Shown here one piece after another: positions 60,734 to 64,000 of a stretch of 64,000 nucleotides of DNA. The translations under genes and the position numbers were made by a program. A model generated the notes under the pieces. The model was not told the origin of the DNA. It worked only from the letters and a program-made list of their open reading frames with translations, and searched no databases. The DNA comes from Bradyrhizobium altum (GTDB lineage: Bacteria; Pseudomonadota; Alphaproteobacteria; Rhizobiales; Xanthobacteraceae). Positions within the stretch are counted from its first letter, which is position 1; every line of letters starts with the position of its first letter. Where the stretch lies: positions 1-64,000 of the forward strand of contig NZ_JACMYP010000013.1 in assembly GCF_020889705.1 (NCBI RefSeq), given 5' to 3'.

Positions 60734-62506
60734 ATGACAAGGCTGAATTGGGTTAGATCGCATATGCTTGCGGCGGCAGTAGCATCCGCTGCGACCTTGG
60801 CGAGCTCGTTCGCGCTCGCCGACGATGTCAACCAGGATCGCCTGCTCAACGCTGACAAGGAAGCAGGCAACTGGCTGCACCATCACAAGAACTACTCGGC
60901 GACCCGCTTCTCGTCGCTGGCGGATATCAACAAGGACAACGTCAAGAACCTGAAGGTCGCCTGGACCATGCATCTCGGCGGCGTCGAGGGCGGCGGAATC
61001 TGGGGGCACGGCGGCCTGGAGGGAACTCCGATCGTCGAGAACGGATTCATGTACGTCACCGACGGCTGGGGCTCGGTCTACAAGATCGACGCGCACGGCG
61101 GCAAAGGCGTGCTGCTCTGGAAGATGGATCCCAAGACCGACCACGACTGGGCCGGCGCGGTCGCCTGCTGCGGCGTCGACAACCGCGGCGTTGCGCTGTG
61201 GGACAACCTCGTGATCTCGCACACGCTCGACGGCCGCCTGATCGCGACCAACAAGGAGACCGGGCAGGTCGCCTGGCAGCGTCAGGTCGCCGATCCCGAC
61301 AAGGGTGAGGTGATCACCGGCGCGCCACTGATCGTCAAGGGCATGGCGATCACGGGTGTCGCTGGCGCCGAATACGGCATTCGCGGATGGGTCGCCGCGA
61401 CCGACCTGAAGAGCCAGAAAGAAGTCTGGCGCACCCACACCATCCCGGGCAAGGACGAGCCCGGTTCCGAGACCTGGAAGGACGACAAGAACGCCAAGGC
61501 GAGCGGCGGCGGATCGACCTGGGTCACCGGCAGCTACGACCCGTCGACCAACACCATCGTCTGGGGCGTCGGCAATCCCGGACCGGACTGGGACAACGAA
61601 TACCGGCCCGGCGACAACCTCTACACCGACTCGTCGCTCGGTCTCGATGCCGACACCGGCAAGATCAAGTGGCACTACCAGCACACGCCGAACGATCCCT
61701 ACGACTATGACAGCGTGGCGGAGAACGTGCTGGTCGACGTCCCCGGCCCCAACAACACGACGCTGAAGCTCGCGCTCGAGGCCGACCGCAACGGCTTTGC
61801 CTATGCGGTCGATCGCAACAGCGGCAAGTTCGTCTGGGGTCTGCCCTTCGTCAAGAAGGTGACCTGGACCAAGGGACTCGATCCCGAGTCCGGCAAGCCG
61901 GTGGAGTATGATCCGAAGCAGGGGGTGCAGAAGTACAATGCGTCGGTGACGCCGAGCCGGACCAACAAGGAGACGGATATCTGCCCCGGCAACATGGGCG
62001 GCAAGAACTGGCCGCCGACCGCCTACAATCCGAACCTGAAGCTCTGGTACATTCCCGTCATCGAGAGCTGCAACCACATCAAGGTCGAGGAGATGACGCC
62101 GGACAAGGTCAAGGCGCGCGAGTTCTTCACCGGCGGCGGACCGAGCCAGCCGGTCAAGATCACCGGCAGCGTGACCGCGATCGACGTCACCACCGGCAAG
62201 GTGGCAGGGAAGGCGGAAACGCAATTCCCGAACCTCGGCGGCATCCTGGCGACGCCCGACCTCGTGTTCTCCGGACAGCCGTCCGGCGAGGTGGTCGCCT
62301 ACGACGCGAAGTCGCTGCAGCAGCTGTGGGAGTTCAACACCGGCGGTGGCGTCAATGCGCCTCCGATGACGTTCTCGGTGGACGGCAAGCAGTATGTCGC
62401 GATCCTGGTCGGCCTCGGCGGTGCCTGGGACAAGTGGTTCATCGATGCCACGCCCGAGCTGAAGCGGATGCAGCCGGGCTCGATGCTCTACGTGTTCGCG
62501 CTTTGA
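60734..62506 (+). CDS. xoxF: Lanthanide-dependent methanol dehydrogenase XoxF
   Basis: 590 residues from the ATG at 60734, with GGAGGAA 8 nt upstream. A signal peptide ends near residue 29 (FALA-DDV). The PQQ-dependent beta-propeller shows the adjacent-cysteine motif VACCGVDNR (about 145) that sandwiches PQQ. The pair Asp324-Tyr325-Asp326 in PYDYDSV holds the catalytic Asp and the extra Asp that, in this family, coordinates a lanthanide instead of calcium. It oxidises methanol to formaldehyde or formate in the periplasm and passes electrons to the cytochrome encoded next. Very close to the xoxF of methylotrophic bradyrhizobia. Confidence 0.96.
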   Translation: MTRLNWVRSHMLAAAVASAATLASSFALADDVNQDRLLNADKEAGNWLHHHKNYSATRFSSLADINKDNVKNLKVAWTMHLGGVEGGGIWGHGGLEGTPIVENGFMYVTDGWGSVYKIDAHGGKGVLLWKMDPKTDHDWAGAVACCGVDNRGVALWDNLVISHTLDGRLIATNKETGQVAWQRQVADPDKGEVITGAPLIVKGMAITGVAGAEYGIRGWVAATDLKSQKEVWRTHTIPGKDEPGSETWKDDKNAKASGGGSTWVTGSYDPSTNTIVWGVGNPGPDWDNEYRPGDNLYTDSSLGLDADTGKIKWHYQHTPNDPYDYDSVAENVLVDVPGPNNTTLKLALEADRNGFAYAVDRNSGKFVWGLPFVKKVTWTKGLDPESGKPVEYDPKQGVQKYNASVTPSRTNKETDICPGNMGGKNWPPTAYNPNLKLWYIPVIESCNHIKVEEMTPDKVKAREFFTGGGPSQPVKITGSVTAIDVTTGKVAGKAETQFPNLGGILATPDLVFSGQPSGEVVAYDAKSLQQLWEFNTGGGVNAPPMTFSVDGKQYVAILVGLGGAWDKWFIDATPELKRMQPGSMLYVFAL

Positions 62507-62516
62507 CATCGCAAGC

Positions 62517-62545
62517 GCGGGAGGCTTCACTGAGAGGCCTCCCGC
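62517..62545 (+). terminator. Hairpin between xoxF and the cytochrome gene
   Basis: GCGGGAGGC (62517-62525) pairs perfectly with GCCTCCCGC (62537-62545). It follows the xoxF stop by 10 bp and has no T-tract, so it probably stabilises the xoxF message or lowers expression of the downstream genes rather than ending transcription. Confidence 0.6.
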
Positions 62546-62587
62546 GTCGATCTGGCCGAGAGAGAAATCAGACAAGAAACAAGACAA

Positions 62588-63130
62588 ATGAAACAAACAT
62601 GGCTGGTTGGCGCGTGGCTCGGTTGCGCGCTGGTGACGGGATTTGTCGGTACCGCGCACGCGCAGTCGGCAAGCGATCCGACCGACGCGGGCAAGGCGGT
62701 GTTCAAGCGCGGCAATTGCGTCGGCTGCCACAAATGGCACGGCAATGGCGGCGGCGGCTATGGCGGCGACGCGCTGTCGCTGCGCAAGACCGAGCTGACC
62801 CGCGAGCAGATCATCGAGACGGTGACGTGCGGACGCCCGGGCACCGGCATGCCGTTCTTCGTGCGCGGCTCCTATGACACCACGAAATGCTACGAGATGA
62901 CCCGGCAGGATGTCGCGGATCGCATGCCGCCCGAGGCGAACGTGTTCCTGCGGCCGAACGAGATCGAGGCGGTCGCCGATTATGTGCTCGCCCACGTCAA
63001 GGGCAAGGGTGAGCCGAGCTATGACGAATGCATCGCCTTCTTCGGCGATGGCTCGCGTGTCTGCAATGTCTACAAGGAGGCCGGCCACGCCGCCGCGTCG
63101 TCCGACCAGAGCGAGAAGGCAAAGCCATGA
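62588..63130 (+). CDS. xoxG: c-type cytochrome, probable XoxF electron acceptor
   Basis: 180 residues. The signal peptide ends at AHA-QSA (about residue 25). One haem site is Cys44-Val-Gly-Cys47-His48, and an axial Met is likely in GMPFFVRG. A C-terminal extension with Cys in SYDECIAFFGDGSRVCNVY is unlike mitochondrial-type cytochromes. It lies directly behind xoxF, where XoxG normally is. The sequence differs from textbook MxaG/XoxG, so the symbol is by position and type. Confidence 0.85.
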   Translation: MKQTWLVGAWLGCALVTGFVGTAHAQSASDPTDAGKAVFKRGNCVGCHKWHGNGGGGYGGDALSLRKTELTREQIIETVTCGRPGTGMPFFVRGSYDTTKCYEMTRQDVADRMPPEANVFLRPNEIEAVADYVLAHVKGKGEPSYDECIAFFGDGSRVCNVYKEAGHAAASSDQSEKAKP

Positions 63131-63753
63131 GCAAGCAGGGATCGGCAATCCGCGGGTTGGTCTTCACCGCGTCAGTCACCGCGGCGGTGCCGGCGATGGC
63201 CACGGCAGGTGACCTGCGCGACATCAATGTCGGCATGGAAATCAGCAGCGTTCCCGACGCGGGATATATCAACCTGACCTGCGTCGGTGAGAAGACGCAC
63301 CGATTGGCGGAATGGGCGCAGTGGGCGGCTTGCCCGGCCGGACCGGACCAGCTGCGCGGCATCCGCTTCGAGTATGACCGCGAGACCGCGCGGGAAGGCA
63401 CCATGGTCGGCGGCCATCCCGCGATCCTGACCGTGATGATCGACAAGGACGCCAGGATCGCGGCGCTGACGATCGAGACCGATCCGAAGGCGCGGCTCTA
63501 TCTGCGCAAGAAGGCGTTCCTGCTCGGCCTGCAGGCGAAGTCGCGCTACGGCGAGGACGGCTGGACCTGCTCGGAGGCGAAGCCGGGCGCCGACAAGCAG
63601 GAGGTCGGTGGCGTATTCGTCGACGAGACGTGCAGCAAGACCGCCGATGGCCGGACCGTCGAGATCGAGCGTCATCTCTATCGCGAGCCGAACAAGGAGC
63701 TCAAGGATATGACCGACGAGACCCGGATCACGATCCGCCGCGCGGGGTCGTAG
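63127..63753 (+). CDS. Exported protein of unknown function, third gene of the xoxF cluster
   Basis: 208 residues from the ATG at 63127, which overlaps the cytochrome stop (ATGA). A signal peptide ends near residue 28. The mature part is a small globular domain with four Cys (LTCVGEKTHRLAEWAQWAAC, later DGWTCSEA and VDETCSK) that probably form disulfides. XoxJ, a periplasmic binding-type protein, usually holds this position; this protein is not of that type. It may assist XoxF or cytochrome maturation. Confidence 0.78.
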   Translation: MSKQGSAIRGLVFTASVTAAVPAMATAGDLRDINVGMEISSVPDAGYINLTCVGEKTHRLAEWAQWAACPAGPDQLRGIRFEYDRETAREGTMVGGHPAILTVMIDKDARIAALTIETDPKARLYLRKKAFLLGLQAKSRYGEDGWTCSEAKPGADKQEVGGVFVDETCSKTADGRTVEIERHLYREPNKELKDMTDETRITIRRAGS

Positions 63754-63796
63754 GAACATCGATCGGGCGCGTTTGCACCGCGTAGCCCGCCCGATC

Positions 63797-64000
63797 TTAG
63801 GTCTCGATCGGCGCTGCGTCGATGTCGATCTGCGGCAACAGGCCGGGAGACTGCCGTTCGACCAGCTCGCGCATCTTTCCGACGATCGCTTTGGCTTCCG
63901 CCGAGACAATCGAGCTCGGGCCGGCAACGGTGACGACGAGCGGTGGCGTCTGGTCGGACTCGGTCAACCGCATCGCAATCGCGCTCAGGCCGGGCGTCCC
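63797..64000 (-). CDS. C-terminal end of a regulator gene (IclR-like), cut by the window edge
   Basis: 67 residues are in the window and the 5' end lies beyond 64000. They include LSAIAMRLTESDQTPPLVVT, then VAGPSSIVSAEAKAIVGKMR and a stop at 63797. The GLSAIAxRL...VTVAGPSS pattern is like the end of the IclR effector domain, but the part is too short to be sure. Confidence 0.5.
   Translation of the reverse strand, partial: GTPGLSAIAMRLTESDQTPPLVVTVAGPSSIVSAEAKAIVGKMRELVERQSPGLLPQIDIDAAPIET

Noticed and set aside
60698..63148. 816-codon minus-strand frame opposite xoxF
   Set aside because: Antisense shadow of xoxF and the cytochrome gene caused by codon bias; XoxF on the other strand is certain.

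Overview
This 64 kb window is high-GC chromosomal DNA that looks like Bradyrhizobium or a close relative in the Nitrobacteraceae. The grounds are the gene families and their codon use, a GTTC-N7-GTTC alphaproteobacterial LexA box, a lanthanide-type xoxF cluster, and intergenic repeats that I recognise from memory as typical of bradyrhizobia. The genus is inferred; no rRNA or marker gene settles it.

Layout. 0.2-13.6 kb: tRNA-Tyr, then a patchwork of small catabolic units with three LysR regulators (DUF1989 protein, polysaccharide deacetylase, azoreductase, NCS1 permease, MFS transporter plus amidohydrolase), an adenylate cyclase, a CLC antiporter and a NUDIX hydrolase. 13.6-18 kb: a LexA-box-preceded cassette of three small genes, a MerR/VOC pair, a lytic transglycosylase, a GrlR-like protein, a YciI protein and a tiny minus-strand transcription unit with its own promoter, Shine-Dalgarno, 14-codon ORF and terminator. 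18.04-20.70 kb: tRNA-Gly(TCC) followed by a 2.6 kb mini-island. It is bounded by a 46-bp perfect direct repeat of the tRNA 3' end, carries putative integrase arm sites, and holds a DUF1127 gene, a two-HTH regulator and decayed gene fragments, but no integrase.

21.5-56.4 kb is a large ureide/oxamate/glyoxylate catabolic region. On the minus strand from 28 kb lie a CBS protein, a ketopantoate-reductase-like enzyme, an FAH-family enzyme, an OxlT-like MFS carrier, glycerate 2-kinase and pyruvate kinase. Diverging on the plus strand are an IclR regulator, gcl, hyi and glxR. Together these would carry glyoxylate to pyruvate through tartronate semialdehyde and glycerate. Then come a GGT-family (probably HpxW-like oxamate amidohydrolase) gene, a TetR regulator, a CodA-like amidohydrolase, a PuuE-like deacetylase, a branched-chain-type ABC importer with a LivM-LivG-LivF triple fusion, and DUF2877 (AllH/YlbF-like). 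After these come two separate copies of the DUF1116 + FdrA pair (AllG/AllF-like oxamate carbamoyltransferase subunits), a carbamate kinase, a BMP-family nucleoside-type ABC importer and an isochorismatase-family amidase. A shared palindrome AAGTAA-N4-TTACTT sits between the -35 and -10 of three promoters in this region, which suggests one pathway repressor.

56.5-64 kb: plsY, then a third, degenerate copy of the tRNA-Gly 3' end at 57.2 kb that could mark the far edge of an older, larger island, then small housekeeping-type genes. The window closes with a PCuAC-like protein, xoxF (lanthanide methanol dehydrogenase), a c-type cytochrome, an exported protein and a truncated regulator gene at the right edge.
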